Positions 21,866 to 32,987 of a stretch of DNA of 64,000 bases are shown here, in pieces. This DNA comes from Diphasiastrum complanatum (taxonomy: Eukaryota > Streptophyta > Lycopodiopsida > Lycopodiales > Lycopodiaceae), in assembly GCA_029204225.1 (NCBI GenBank), contig CM055097.1:69999982-70063981 (forward strand). The letters are read 5' to 3'. Positions within the stretch are counted from its first letter, which is position 1. Each line of letters opens with the position of its first letter. Under the pieces are notes generated by a model. That model was not told where the DNA came from. It searched no databases and saw only the letters and a program-made list of their open reading frames with translations. The translations under genes and the position numbers were made by a program.

Positions 21866-22680
21866 ATGGCAACAAATGCAAGTATTTTTTTAGAAGAAAG
21901 TGATAGATTGATGTCTTCCAATTATTCAATATGGAAGATTAAAATGGAGTCTTTGTTAATAATGCATGATCTGATGGAAATAGTGCTTGGAGTAGAAAAT
22001 AGGCCATTACAACAATAATAATTAGCCAAGTTTGAGAAGAGATCTAGGTTGGCTCTCCATATCATTAAAATGAATGTCTCAAATGATCTTTTAAAAGAGA
22101 TCAAATCTTGTACTACAGAAAAAGATGCTTGGGAGTCTCTTCAAAACAACTATGAGTCCAAAATCTGAAGAGTGCTCACTTTAAGAACTCCAATCAATCA
22201 AAGCTTTAGATTTGGTAATGAAAGTGCACATGACTATGTACTTAGAATCAAATCTTAAAATAAAGATCGAGATTGCATAGGTGACAATCAAAGAGAAAGA
22301 TCTTGTTCAAATCCTCCTTAATGGATTTGAATTTGGATATGAAAATCTAGTCCAAAGTTATGCCATTCAAAAAGAGTTACCCTCTCTAGATTATGAAGAT
22401 TTTCAAAATGTATTGCTTAGTGAAGAGCATAGACTTGCAAATGAGAAAGCTAAGAGGAGTCATTCATCTACATCAAATGGCAATGAAGGAGTACTCTTCA
22501 TCAACAAAAAGAGAAATAACAAGTCAAAAGGTGGCAAGAACACATCCGGTGATGAAGGATCATCTTCATCAAGTGTAGAAAAAAAGGATCTTCCAATAGG
22601 CCACTATACTTCAAAGTGCTTTAAGAAAAAGAGAGAGCAAAGTTCCTTCAAGAAAGAAGAAGAACGTGGCAATTTTACTC
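21866..22680 (+). pseudogene. Copia-C gag
   Basis: Begins MATNASIFLEESDRL then NYSIWKIKMESLL, the DUF4219/UBN2 type of plant copia gag; KEIKSCTTEKDAWESLQNNYE is the conserved middle. Stops occur near 22010, 22165 and 22257. The frame from about 22281 is open for 162 codons (GFEFGYENLVQSYAI... then a Lys/Ser-rich tail). The zinc knuckle has lost its first two Cys (only GHYTSKCF remains). Confidence 0.8.
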
Positions 22681-22769
22681 AAGATGAAAGTAACCTAGAA
22701 GATAATATTATTTTGTCTTATGTAGTGTGTGTTTCTTCTTCTTCTAGCCTTACTTTCTTGCATGAATGA

Positions 22770-23760
22770 ACCATGGTGGATAGATAACGGTGCAAGTAGC
22801 CACATGACTATCCATTGAGAGTACTTTTCTCACTTGTCATCATGTGATAGTCCAAAGAGAGTGATTTATACCGCAAATGATGGTCAAGTACTACTGAAAG
22901 AGTTGGATCCATACCTCTCTCTTTAAGTACTAGCAAAAGTGCTAGAATTGATAATGTACTCTATGTCCCTACACTTACAAAAAATCTAATAAGTGTGGGA
23001 CAAATGGTAGAAAATGGGTATGATATAGAATTCAATTTGGTTCTTGTTTGATTAATAAGGATTCTAAATTCATAGAAAAGGGCATAAAGCAAGGTAGAGT
23101 TTACAAGCTTAATGCCACAACTTCCTCACTTCAAGAATCCATAAATGCTAGAGAGGAGATATCTCTAATTGAGACTTGGCATAAAATGTTAGGACATCCT
23201 AACTCTAGATGCATGGAGAAAATGTTCAAAAATCAAATTGTCATAAAGTAAGCAAGCTTTGTTAATCATGTGCTCTTTCCAAGTCTCATGTACTCGAGTT
23301 TCCAAACTCTACATCAAAGGCAAAGGAACCCATTGAACTTGTGCACTAGATATTCACTTTGCAAAAACTACTACCATTGGAGGACACAAAATTTTTGTCA
23401 CATTTATTAAATACTTTAGTAGATATACATGGACCCTAAAAGTAAACACCAAGTTTTTGAGACTTTCAAACAATTCAAAGCCCTTGTGGAGAACAACTCA
23501 ATAAAAGGATCAAGATACTAAGGAGCAACAATGGAGGTGAATATATCTCCAATGCTTTTTGGAGTTTTTGCAACATTCGTGATGGTATTCAAAACAACTC
23601 ACATGCTCAAGGACACCACAACAAAATGGCATAGCCGAAAGGAAAAATAGAACATTGTGTGCATGTGCAAAAGCTTTGCTGTTAGAAAACTCTCTTTCTA
23701 AAGATTTTTGGGATGAGGGTATTAGAAGAGGCAGCTTGGATCATAATACTACTACTAGAG
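22770..23760 (+). pseudogene. Copia-C protease, pre-integrase and integrase remnants
   Basis: Protease site at 22771-22805 reads WWIDNGASSHMT: the catalytic D-S-G is D-N-G. The pre-integrase block is LIETWHKMLGHPNSRCMEKMF at 23168-23230. Integrase traces follow in shifting frames (FETFKQFKALVE near 23458; NNGGEYIS-like near 23530). Many stops; no product possible. Confidence 0.75.
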
Positions 23761-24189
23761 ATCCATATTCAAGAATCCGAGACTACCACAACAATCTATG
23801 GTGACAATCTCTCTTCAATCAAATTGGGCATCATGCAAGGAGCAAACATTTAGAGGTTTCTCATCATTTTATTAGGGAGAAAGTTCCAAGGAGGTAAAGC
23901 TTGAACATATACCTTCAAAATAATACTCCCTTGGGATTAAAAAGAGACATATCATTAAGGAGGAAAATAAGTTGGATTTGAGGAGGAATGTGAAAACTTT
24001 TGCAAATATCAACTTCTTGTATGATCTTGGTCTCTACAACTTCAAGATTTGCCTTGGTCCATCAAAATTGATCTAGGTACATTAGTGAAAATTTATCCTA
24101 AGGTTCAAAAGGCCATTCCCACAAAGTAATTGTCATGTGTCAATGAAAAGTCAAGAGGTGACTCAAATCAAGCCTTCAAATGGTGCTTG

Positions 24190-24650
24190 CTATTATCTCC
24201 AAGGATAACTTCTTTGTCCCCGTTGGAGGTCTTGTAATTGTGCGTGATGCATGATGTGGCTCCTGAGTCTATGATGATCGTAAGATCTGAGTGTGCACTT
24301 CGCACATCTCTTGTTGTCATAGCCTACTCTGGTTCTTCCTCTTAATGGGAAGATTCTACAGTATGGGCCTTGTCTTTGTTTTTGCTCTTGGGATTGAACT
24401 AGCAATCAAATGCTGAGTGTCCCTTTTTCTTTTAATAAATGTAGATGTTGTTGGGATTTCCCCAACAATCTTTCTCTAAATGTCCTTTTTTCTTGCAATA
24501 ATTGCATACCGTAGGTGGCCTTGAGTTGTGTTCATCTCTTATTGAGAATGTGTTTGGCTTCTGCACTCTTCCTTTTTGTTTTCTTCTGACAATGGATGCT
24601 TGGTCCTCGCTGTCTTGAGATTCTATATAATCTCTCATGATGACTTCATC
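24190..24650 (-). pseudogene. Copia-B distal gag and protease start
   Basis: Minus strand: an intact CCHC knuckle CNYCKKKGHLEKDC near 24500 and, after a frame change, TIIIDSGATSCITH near 24280, the copia protease active site. It is the continuation of the gag at 27394-27929, from which it is separated by the nested element at 24651-27393: removing that insert and one GGATG copy leaves one continuous gag frame across the join. Confidence 0.85.
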
Positions 24651-25188
24651 CTATCGGAAAGAGGTGTGTAAAAGATAGGTCTGAAAGAATCAAATACAAA
24701 TAATTTGAACGACAAGAAAGAAAACTTATCTTGCGCAGCAGAATAAAGTATCTTCATTTTTCTTCATGCATGACTACGCCTATCAATTTCGAACAAAACA
24801 ATAGTGATAAAAATCACGTTTAATCTTATAGTAACTGACTTTGAAATCATTAGTACTACAGTGATTACGTAGCCAAACATTTAAAGCAATGAATTATCAG
24901 ACAAATAAATGGTCGCGGAGAATTACAGAAATGCATACATTCTAAGACAAACATGAACGCAATAAAATATAGTATTGATTCAGTATGAAATGAAACAGAA
25001 GTAAATGAGTACAACAAGTTTGTGAATCGAAGCTGCATACTTTAGGCTATTTCTGAATGACTAAATAAAAGTCTGAATTAAGCGCAACTACTGATAAGCA
25101 GTAAGCGCAATAGCAATCTCTAATCAACTCTAAAGAACTAAGCTAGAATGCTCAAGAGTGTTCAAGCTCGCAGGCATGAGAGAGAGCT
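24651..25188 (-). repeat. Copia-B2 3' LTR, truncated
   Basis: Matches 26131 to about 26675 of the 5' LTR throughout; the part nearer the LTR start is deleted together with pol. Confidence 0.9.
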
Positions 25189-26118
25189 TTGATCAGGTTG
25201 CATCTTGGCTTTGAGAATTCGGCAATCTTGGATCTCGTGGTTATTGCATTTGTAGTACCTGCAAAACATCTTCTTTTTCTTCGAATGTGGATTTGATGAT
25301 TGTTCTTGACTTTGAGTCTGTTTCTAATTCGATGTAGATTGCTCGGAGCTTTTTCATGAGACGAAGAGGTAGATGAAGTGTCTTGACTTCTTCGATTATC
25401 TTCTTGCAGCAACATAACTCTGGTAAGAGTTAAATATGAGTGTGTCGTGATGATCATCACCTAGTTCTCATTTGTAGAGGGTAGGCTTGAAAGCATGTCA
25501 TAATTGCATCTTGATCATCTATGACTGATCCCAGCGGCCATCTGTTGCAAGAGATTCTTAAACTGGTTCATATGATTTTGGAGAGAATCATTATTTGACA
25601 TCTTCAGGGTGAAGAATTTCCTTCGAAGATGTAACTTAGTAGTTACGTCTCTCACATCGTATAGTGAGCTCAGGATATCCCAAACTTCTTTCGAAGTCTT
25701 AGCTTTCACTATGTGGCCAATTTGAGTATCTAATATTTTGAGGATAATAAGCATGAAAGCTTTACCATCCTTCGATTTCCATTTTGATCTTCTGTGTCGT
25801 CTTCAGGTTTCACTTCGATACCTATAACAACATCCCACAACTCGTTGGCGATTAGCAAGGTCTTCATCTTAAATTTTCATAAATGATAATTGGATCCATT
25901 CAGCTTGTCTACAATAAGACCTGCTTTACTTTGAAAATCCATCTGGAACTTTAGTCTGACGACATTAAGAGAGATAATGTGTTGCGTTACAATTAGAAAT
26001 TGATTCTCTGATACCGAAATAAATTGATTCGAACTGAAGAATAATTTGATATCGCGAAAGATATCAAGTATAAGAGCTTACGCTCTGATATAGTATTAGG
26101 CCTTGAAGAAGAATCAAC
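25152..26118 (-). pseudogene. Copia-B2 gag remnant
   Basis: The minus frame 25754-25515 encodes a UBN2-type gag segment (AKTSKEVWDILSSLYDVRD, LHLRRKFFTLKMSNNDSL). A CRYYKCNNHEIQDC zinc-knuckle derivative (spacing altered) is readable near 25250 in another frame. At 25188 gag runs straight into the body of the second LTR with an AGCT overlap, showing a deletion of pol and the first ~730 bp of that LTR. Confidence 0.8.
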
Positions 26119-26130
26119 ACTCTGATACCA
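26119..26130 (-). promoter_or_regulatory. Copia-B2 primer binding site
   Basis: TGGTATCAGAGT on the minus strand directly after the LTR, one mismatch to the initiator-tRNA-Met complement. Confidence 0.9.
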
Positions 26131-27393
26131 TGTCAGAAAGAGGTGTGTAGAAGATAGGTCTAAAAGAATCGAATAAAAATAATTTAAACAACAAGAAAGA
26201 AAGCTTATCGTGCGTAGCAGCGGAATAAACTGTCTTCCTCTTTTCTCATGCATGACTTCGCCTATCAATTTCAAACAAAACAATAGTGATAAAAATCACG
26301 TTCGATCTTATAGTAACTAACATTGAAATCATTAGTACTACAGTGATTACGTAGCCAAACATTTAAAGCATTGAATTATCAGACAAATAATCTATCGCAA
26401 AGAATTGCAGCATACATTCTGAGACAAATCTTAACGCAATAAGAGATAGGTTTGATTCAGTATGAAACAAAACAGAAGTAAATGAGTACAACAAGTTTGC
26501 GGATCGAAGCCGCGTACTCTAAGCTAATTCTAAGTGACTAAATAAAATTTTGAATTAAGCGCAACTACTGATAAGCAGTAAGCGCAATAGCAATCTCTAA
26601 TCAACTCTAAAGAACTGAGCTAGAATGCTCAAGAGTGTTCAAGCTCGCAGACTTGAGAGAGAGCTAATTATAAGATGTTGAAATATGAACAGCTATTTAT
26701 ACTAAGCAGTTAGGTCATCAAATGCGACTGCCAGTTGATTGGAGTCTACTGGCATTCATCCGGTTCTTCTCAGAAGTTGCTTGCTGATAAGCGGTGACAT
26801 TTGGCCATAAACTGTCTGTCTGCATAAATGAACGTAAACTGCCATAGGTGAATGTGACACTGTGCAGAAAGAAACGTAAACTGTCACAGGCAAAAAATGC
26901 GACACTCTATAGAAATGAACATAAACTTTTGTGAAAAATGCGACAATGTCGCAAAATCTCATTTCCTGAATATTGGGGTAGCCCCACACTTTGCCAAAGT
27001 CATTTTCTTAACATTTGAGGCACTTTGAAAAATGCAAAAAAAATGCGACACTGCATTTTTACTCGCAATTCCTGATAGGCAAAAAAATGCAAAAAATGTG
27101 ACACTGCATTTTTACTAGGAATTCCTGATAGTCAAAAAATGCAAAAAACGCGACACTGCATTTTTACTTGAAATTTTTGACAGTGTCACTGTAAGAGAAA
27201 CAGTGTCGGATTTTGTAGTGAGAGAAAATTCACAACACTGTTGTCAAACTCCGTGTATTTTTGCAGATTGTGTAAAAACACTTGTAATTCTGCAGACTGT
27301 GTAAAACATGGGAGAATTCGCATAACTGGATAAACAATTGGATGAAGATTAAAAACCGATTAGTCGATTAGTAGGAAGGAAAATAATCCAACA
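26131..27393 (-). repeat. Copia-B2 5' LTR, 1263 bp
   Basis: From TGTTGGATTA (27393) to CTTTCTGACA (26131), directly abutting the primer site. Diverged copies lie at 24651-25188, 45200-45500 and 52490-53455, all containing GATTACGTAGCCAAACATT or a close variant. A CTATTTATAC box near 26693 fits the promoter. Confidence 0.9.
27030..27182. repeat. Three ~50-bp tandem repeats inside the Copia-B2 LTR
   Basis: GCGACACTGCATTTTTACT (or a close variant) recurs three times at ~50-bp spacing, each followed by AATTCCTGATAG or a decayed form. The single-copy equivalent is present in the related LTR at about 53390-53450, so the expansion happened in this copy or its source. Confidence 0.85.
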
Positions 27394-27967
27394 CATCCTT
27401 CACAGCTTTAACATCATCGTTGAATGTCATGTTAGGCGTCCTCATGAGTATTGACCTCAGGCTGTAGTAAGTAGATGGTAGAGATTTTATGAAGTGTAAG
27501 AACTACTGCTCCGGTGTGGAATCACATGATTCTGATTTGCAGCTGCCAATTGATCGAAGATTGCTTTCATCTTCCCTGCATGCTTGTAAACATTGTCGTC
27601 CCACTTCATGTTCAAAAGCTGATTGTTGAGATGCAAGATCTCTGCGCTTGTCATGCGCTCATGTTTGGCTTGTAGCCTTTCCCACATTTCGTGGCTGGTC
27701 TCGCAATCCACGGTGGTCATCATGATGTCTTCGACAGAGTGATTAGAGCCATTGCTCTATCGTTCTTCTTTCTCCATTCAGCTGAATTCTGATGTGGTCT
27801 TACTTCAGTACCATCCACTACGCTCCATAGGCCTCCTCCTCTAAGTAGCATCTTCATTTTGTGTTTCCAGACAACGTAGTTGTTGCCATCGAACACGCTT
27901 ACAACCTTTTGTTGTAGGTTCATTGTCATTTTGTCCTTAATGCTAGTCTACAACGCTTTGATATCAC
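27394..27967 (-). pseudogene. Copia-B proximal gag with primer-site remnant
   Basis: Minus strand: VVSVFDGNNYVVWKHKMKML, GGGLWSVVDGTEVRP, then after a shift SHEMWERLQAKHERMTSAEI and LPSTYYSLRSILM, a plant copia gag. It is interrupted at 27393 by Copia-B2 and continues at 24650. A decayed primer site TGATATCAAAGCG lies at about 27955-27967, just upstream of the gag start, so an LTR remnant should lie at 27968 to about 28300, though no second copy confirms it. Confidence 0.85.
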
Positions 27968-28442
27968 TGAAGCGAACTACTCGTTCCTACCTCAACTGCA
28001 GCTAGCAATTTTAAGAATGCCGAAGCATGCATTATCTGTAATTGTCGCATTTTTTTCAAGAAAGCAAAACATGTGAAATATGCAAACTATGCAAAACTAC
28101 GTGAATTTTACGCACTTAAGCACATTTTACCTCTACTAGAAAAATGTGAAAATCCCGAAGAGAGAGAATGCGAAAAAAAGTTAAAAGTGTGAAAACACCA
28201 GTTAGCTTCTGATACTTCGTCCTTAGACTTTGCAACCCTGCAGCTATCTATTGATTGAGAAGACAATATGATTCATTCATTTGAATAACAATGTTTACAT
28301 AAATAATACTAGTATTCATGCATACATAGTACAAAAAACTGATAGAAATGATTTATTGTTATATGAAACTTCTTGGAGGAGAGTTTACAGTCTACCGCAT
28401 ATCTAAGTGCAAAAACTGTCCTATTTTATTTTGCGCTATTGA

Positions 28443-28594
<152 letters not shown>

Positions 28595-28887
28595 ATTTCC
28601 TCTGTTCGTTTGTAGAAGTATATATTCTATCATACATTTTCCTTTTAAGTTGGTCTTGTAACTAAAAGGATGCGCTTAAGCGCCGATTAGTTGTAGATGT
28701 CCGCTTCCATTTGAACGGACTGTCCTTGCGGTCGCCTTTGCGAGATCTGATTCGTCGCGCGTGGAAGTATCCAGGGATGAAAGAAAGTGAAGTTCATGCT
28801 CCAACAAAATTGAGTTAATCAAGTAGGTTTATGTCAGCTTTCAATGTACTGATCATCTGACTTCCAATCATCAAGGAAGATCTACTA

Positions 28888-29275
28888 GAGTGAGCGCTCT
28901 AACCACAAGTTATCATCTTGTAGGCATTTTGTTGTAAATAGTCAAGTTAAGTTTTTGAATCGATTAGTTAGTCATCAACGAACTCAGCTAAAGACTGATT
29001 TGCGCTCACTAATTTGGGGCAGCTTCAAGCTCTTGTACTCAGTTTTGATTATTATCATAGTGCATTTTTGGGTCTACACTACTATTTTGTTCTATTGCGC
29101 ATTGTAGTTATTCGATCCATCTTGAACTTGCTTTGCTGGTAACTACCGCACTTCTGATTCACTTTATCTCCATCTGCTCACCACTTCTGCTGCTCACCAC
29201 ATTTTCACTGATCTTCGACTTGATATCCGAACATCTGTTTCTATCAGAGCTCTACTAATATGATATTAGTCGATC
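28888..29275 (+). repeat. Direct repeat, copy 1 (LTR-like)
   Basis: About 370 bp matching 29553-29925: shared blocks include GGCATTTTGTTGTAAATAGT and TTCTATTGCGCATTGTAGTT. Copy 1 has small extra segments (for example ACTAATTTGGGG near 29010). It ends near a TGATATCCGAACATC, a poor match to a primer site. Confidence 0.85.
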
Positions 29276-29552
29276 AGTGGAATGTGGTGAGCAGCAGAGA
29301 TAGTGCTCCTTGGTGAACTAATATGTTGCCATAGACTTTGTCCTGCAGTAAACCAAAGAAATTACCCTTGTGCTTTGGTTGTCACAATAGATGGACGTTG
29401 AATGTGACTAGAAAAAATTGATATCTGCAAGGAGGTTCATCAACCAAATTGCCTCCTTGGTAGCATTTGTGGCAGTTGTAAAATCCGATTCTGTGGAGGA
29501 TGATGCTATTGAGGTCTGGCTATTACATGAGATTGGACTACTGATCTATGGG

Positions 29553-29925
29553 AGTCAGCGCTCTGATCGGGTTATCATCCTGTAGGCATTTTGTTGTAAA
29601 TAGTCATGTTAAGTTTTTGAATCGATTAGTTAGCCATCAACGAACGCAGCTGAAGACTGATTTGCGCCAGCTTCAAGCTCTTGTACTCAATTTTAATTAT
29701 TATCAGAGTACATTTTTGTGTCTACACTACTATTTTGTTCTATTGCGCATTGTAGTTATTCGATCCATCTTGAACTTGCTTTGCTAGTAACTGTTGCACT
29801 TCCGATCCACTTCACCACCTGCACCACTTCCGCTGCACCACATTTCCACCGATTCCTGACTTGGTATCAAAGAATCTGTCTCTATCAGATCTCTACTAAT
29901 CCAATACCAGTCGATCATCTTTGAA
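29553..29925 (+). repeat. Direct repeat, copy 2 (LTR-like)
   Basis: Second copy, followed by TTGGTATCAAAGAATC at about 29859, which resembles the initiator-tRNA-Met primer site with two changes. The pair may be tandem LTR-plus-leader copies of one element; the ~280 bp between them has no coding signal. Confidence 0.75.
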
Positions 29926-30371
29926 TCCACCAAAATCCTACACACACAATTTCAAAATCACAAATTGATAGTTAAAGACACAGGACCAAAAGCATAATAG
30001 CCAATTGCCACATGGTTTTTTTAAGCCTTTGTTTGTACCATCATGCGTTGCTAGGCTTCACTTGATATGTGGAATGTACTATAAGGTATGATTTTGAAAC
30101 CAAGAAATTTATTTACCACATATTTTCATGATTTGTTTTCATAGATAAGTAATGAGTGATAAGATATTTAGGTGACTTGTTTTGAAGGACAAAGTTAGAG
30201 TTAGAAGACATTTGGATGACTTGTTCCTAAAGATATTTTTTGTACAGCAGGACCATTCAGAAAATTTGATGATATTGTTAAAAAGGACAAATGTAAAATT
30301 GTGATTTAATTTGATACAGGACTATTTCATGTGGCATGAATTTTGTGCACATTTTCACATTGATACACGTG

Positions 30372-30428
<57 letters not shown>

Positions 30429-30760
30429 ATATATATATAAACTTGGCCAACTTGAACACATAATATTGCCTATTGTAAAGCAATGCTAGAAAAAAGTCTT
30501 ATTTTGTAATAAATATGAGTAGTAGGCGTAGTCAATGGAATGTAATGTGAGTCCAAGTTGAGCATTAAATTGATTTGCATACCAAATGCCTTCCCATTTT
30601 TGTTTGAGCATGAAGTTCAACACTTGGTTCTTACTTGGTCTATGATGGTTAAATTCAGCATGGACTAGAATGTAACTAGAGAGGAGTAGCTAGAATCAAA
30701 TTATACATATAAGATCAACATAGTTTGCACTACCATTGTTATGGCTGTGTTGGGACCTTC
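29926..30760. other. No gene; (GT)n microsatellite at 30371-30426
   Basis: AT-rich spacer. The only clear feature is a run of about 27 GT units followed by ACATATATATATAA. Confidence 0.6.
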
Positions 30761-30764
30761 CATT

Positions 30765-31345
30765 TCACGATGAAATGGCAAGGAGAGATGCCTCGTATCT
30801 ATGAAGCTCTAGGTGCCTTGGTGCCGGTGGGCTGTCAGCCACAAGATTTTCTTTGTTTTTTTGAATGACTGCCCGAAGTGCCACATCATCGGGCAGCATA
30901 GAATAATATCCCATAATCATTTCTAGGAGTTTTCCAGTAAGTGGGAACTGGCCCTTCTCGACATGAGCCCTTCTCACATGAGCCCGCGAAAGGGGCACCG
31001 ATGCCTATGCCCTGGAAAAATGGTCGTCGGTGCCCGGGACACGGGCGACACTGCCCAAGAACACGGGCACAGTGCTTCGGATGTCGAATGTCACCGCTCA
31101 GGGCATGTAGGTGTTGCTGCCCAGTACGCGTGGGTGCCTAATATGCGTGGGATGTGGCTGCCTGGGACACGGGAGCCACTGCCCCGAACTAGGACGCTCG
31201 GGTGGTGCCCAGGACGTGAGCGCTCAGATGCCCGGGAAAAAATGTCGACAATGCCCGTATGACACCACAGAAGGTTTTCCCTGAGCACCTGTCCATTCAG
31301 GCAGGGCCCGGGCAACTACGCCATGTGGCACCCACCCATTGGGCC
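30765..31345. repeat. GC-rich patch with degenerate GCCCGGGACACGGG-type repeats
   Basis: Unlike its surroundings, this stretch is GC-rich and contains repeated variants of TGCCCGGGACACGGGC (31030, 31045, 31160, 31205 and others) at irregular 25-45 bp steps. A minus open frame 30998-30765 encodes PLTGKLLEMIMGYYSMLPDD with no recognised domain. No gene is called. Confidence 0.5.
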
Positions 31346-31609
31346 AGGGCTAAACATCAATCACCTATGGAGCCAAATGTCAAACACGTGTGGCCCCATG
31401 CTCTAAAGCCTAAGCGGGAGAGATGGGGAGAACAGGGCTAAACATCAAGCACCTATGGAGCCAAATGTCAAACACGTGTGGTCCCATGCTCTGAAGCCTA
31501 AGCGGGAGAGATGGGGAGAACAGGGCTAAACATCAAGCACCTATGGAGCCAAATGTCAAACACGTGTGGCTCCATGCTCTAAAGCCTAAGCGGGAGAGAT
31601 GGGGAGAAG
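31346..31609. repeat. Three tandem copies of an 88-bp unit
   Basis: AGGGCTAAACATCAA begins each unit at 31346, 31434 and 31522; units differ at only a few bases, so the amplification is recent. Each contains CAAATGTCAAACACGTGTGG, with a CACGTG E-box core. Confidence 0.95.
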
Positions 31610-31639
31610 AAGCAAGAGGTGATCGCACCACCACCCTTG

Positions 31640-32987
31640 GATGGTGTATGCACCATCCATGACTCGTCAATAATCGTGCAGAATACGCTCATCCCTGCAT
31701 ATGTGGGTGTTTAGAGTTGTATAGTGTGTATTTATGTGTGTGATGATTCTTGGATCATGTGTTTACAAGTGGGTGGAGAGTTATCCTTGTATGTTCTTGT
31801 TCTTTGCAAATTCTTTTTGTGTATATTTTCAGATTAAGCTGGAGTTGGAATGTTACAAATGCACACACAAGAGAGGTTGACACAAAGAACTTTGTAAGTA
31901 CTTTTCTTTCTGCAATGGATAAGAAGTCACCCAAAACCCTTTGAAGTAATGACCAGAAATTTCAGCCCATGCTAGATATAGAAATCCATTAGATCAACCC
32001 TCACAAGCACTGGTTAGAACTTAATCATCCCTACTGAGAAGCAAAATCCTCCCTCACCTCAGGGAATTAGTTCAGCAGAGAATAGTTTGTGAGGTTGTAG
32101 CATAAACCCACTTAAAACAGTTGTGTGATTGAGATATACAACCTGATACAAATTTGTCACGCATGTTTTCTTTGAATTTCCTTCAATGATAAGAAGCCAG
32201 GTGCATGGAAGGGCCTAAAGGAGAAGCTTGAGAGTAAGGCTTTAGATTTCCTTCAATGAAAAGCCAGGTATATGGAAGGGCCGAAGGAGAAGCTTGAGAG
32301 TAAGGCTTGTCTTAGAGTCGAGACAATATTATAATCTCCAAAGGCAGGTAGCTTGTAGCGCTAGTTTTCATTGCTGAAGCATTCACCTAAATGGAGACTA
32401 TCGAGGCCATGCGATAAGCAATGACAGAAGGACGAACTGATCCTTAAGCGCTTGTCATAAAGGAAAATTCATCTACATGTCTCCTATTGAATTTATGTCC
32501 TCCAGCTTCTAAGTGTAACGGTTAAGAGAATCAGACAAGTGCCAATCAAGCTCCAGATAAAGGTCCTGTATGAAATCAACCAACATGCTGCCACGCACGA
32601 CACTCTGACAATGTCTAATCCTATGATGTGCTTGACAATTTCTGCAATCATGGAATACGAAGATTTAGATCCGCAGATTTGAATATGGGGGAATGTTGAA
32701 CGTCGTAAATCACTAACTCCAGCAAATGAAAAAGCCCACATATCTTCAATATATACAGATTCAGAAAATTTTAGAGGAGGATACTTCTGACGAAGCTCAG
32801 GTAAGTAATTTGAACTGCCCCGTCCATTTCCACAAAAAGCACAAATTCAAAAAGCACAAATTCTAGGCCCCTGCAGAATGTCGAATGTTGAATTCTGCAG
32901 AGGTGCAATTGAATAGACCTTCCTCATCTAAAATCCAGCCATTTTTCAAACCAAACCCAATAGATATTACCTCTACGGTTTAAACTC
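31640..32987. other. 3' flank of the LUL gene; small duplication
   Basis: Two ~65-bp direct copies at about 32175-32240 and 32245-32310 (each with GAGAAGCTTGAGAGTAAGGC). A minus open frame 32741-32493 and its upstream part from about 32800 (KFSESVYIEDMWAFSFAGVS in the same frame) look protein-like but match no family I recognise; they could be an exon of a neighbour or 3' untranslated sequence. Confidence 0.4.

Larger units (their letters stand above)
21594..23900 (+). mobile_element. Copia-C: decayed copia element with short 5' LTR
   Basis: A ~203-bp LTR, PBS-like site, gag, protease, pre-integrase and integrase remnants in order on the plus strand. No RT, RNase H or 3' LTR follows; the element fades out near 23.9 kb where minus-strand Copia-B starts. 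Confidence 0.7.
24651..27393 (-). mobile_element. Copia-B2: deleted copia element nested in Copia-B gag
   Basis: A 2.7-kb minus-strand insertion. Right end: LTR starts TGTTGGATTATTTTCC at 27393, preceded by GGATG (27394-27398). Left end: LTR ends CTCTTTCCGATA at 24651 (CA mutated to TA), followed by GGATG (24646-24650). The matching 5-bp flank is the target duplication. Inside are one full LTR, PBS, gag, and a truncated second LTR. All of pol is gone. Confidence 0.9.

Noticed and set aside
30941-31315. Overlapping 60-100 codon frames in the GC-rich patch
   Set aside because: High GC lowers stop frequency; frames exist on both strands and no motif is recognisable.
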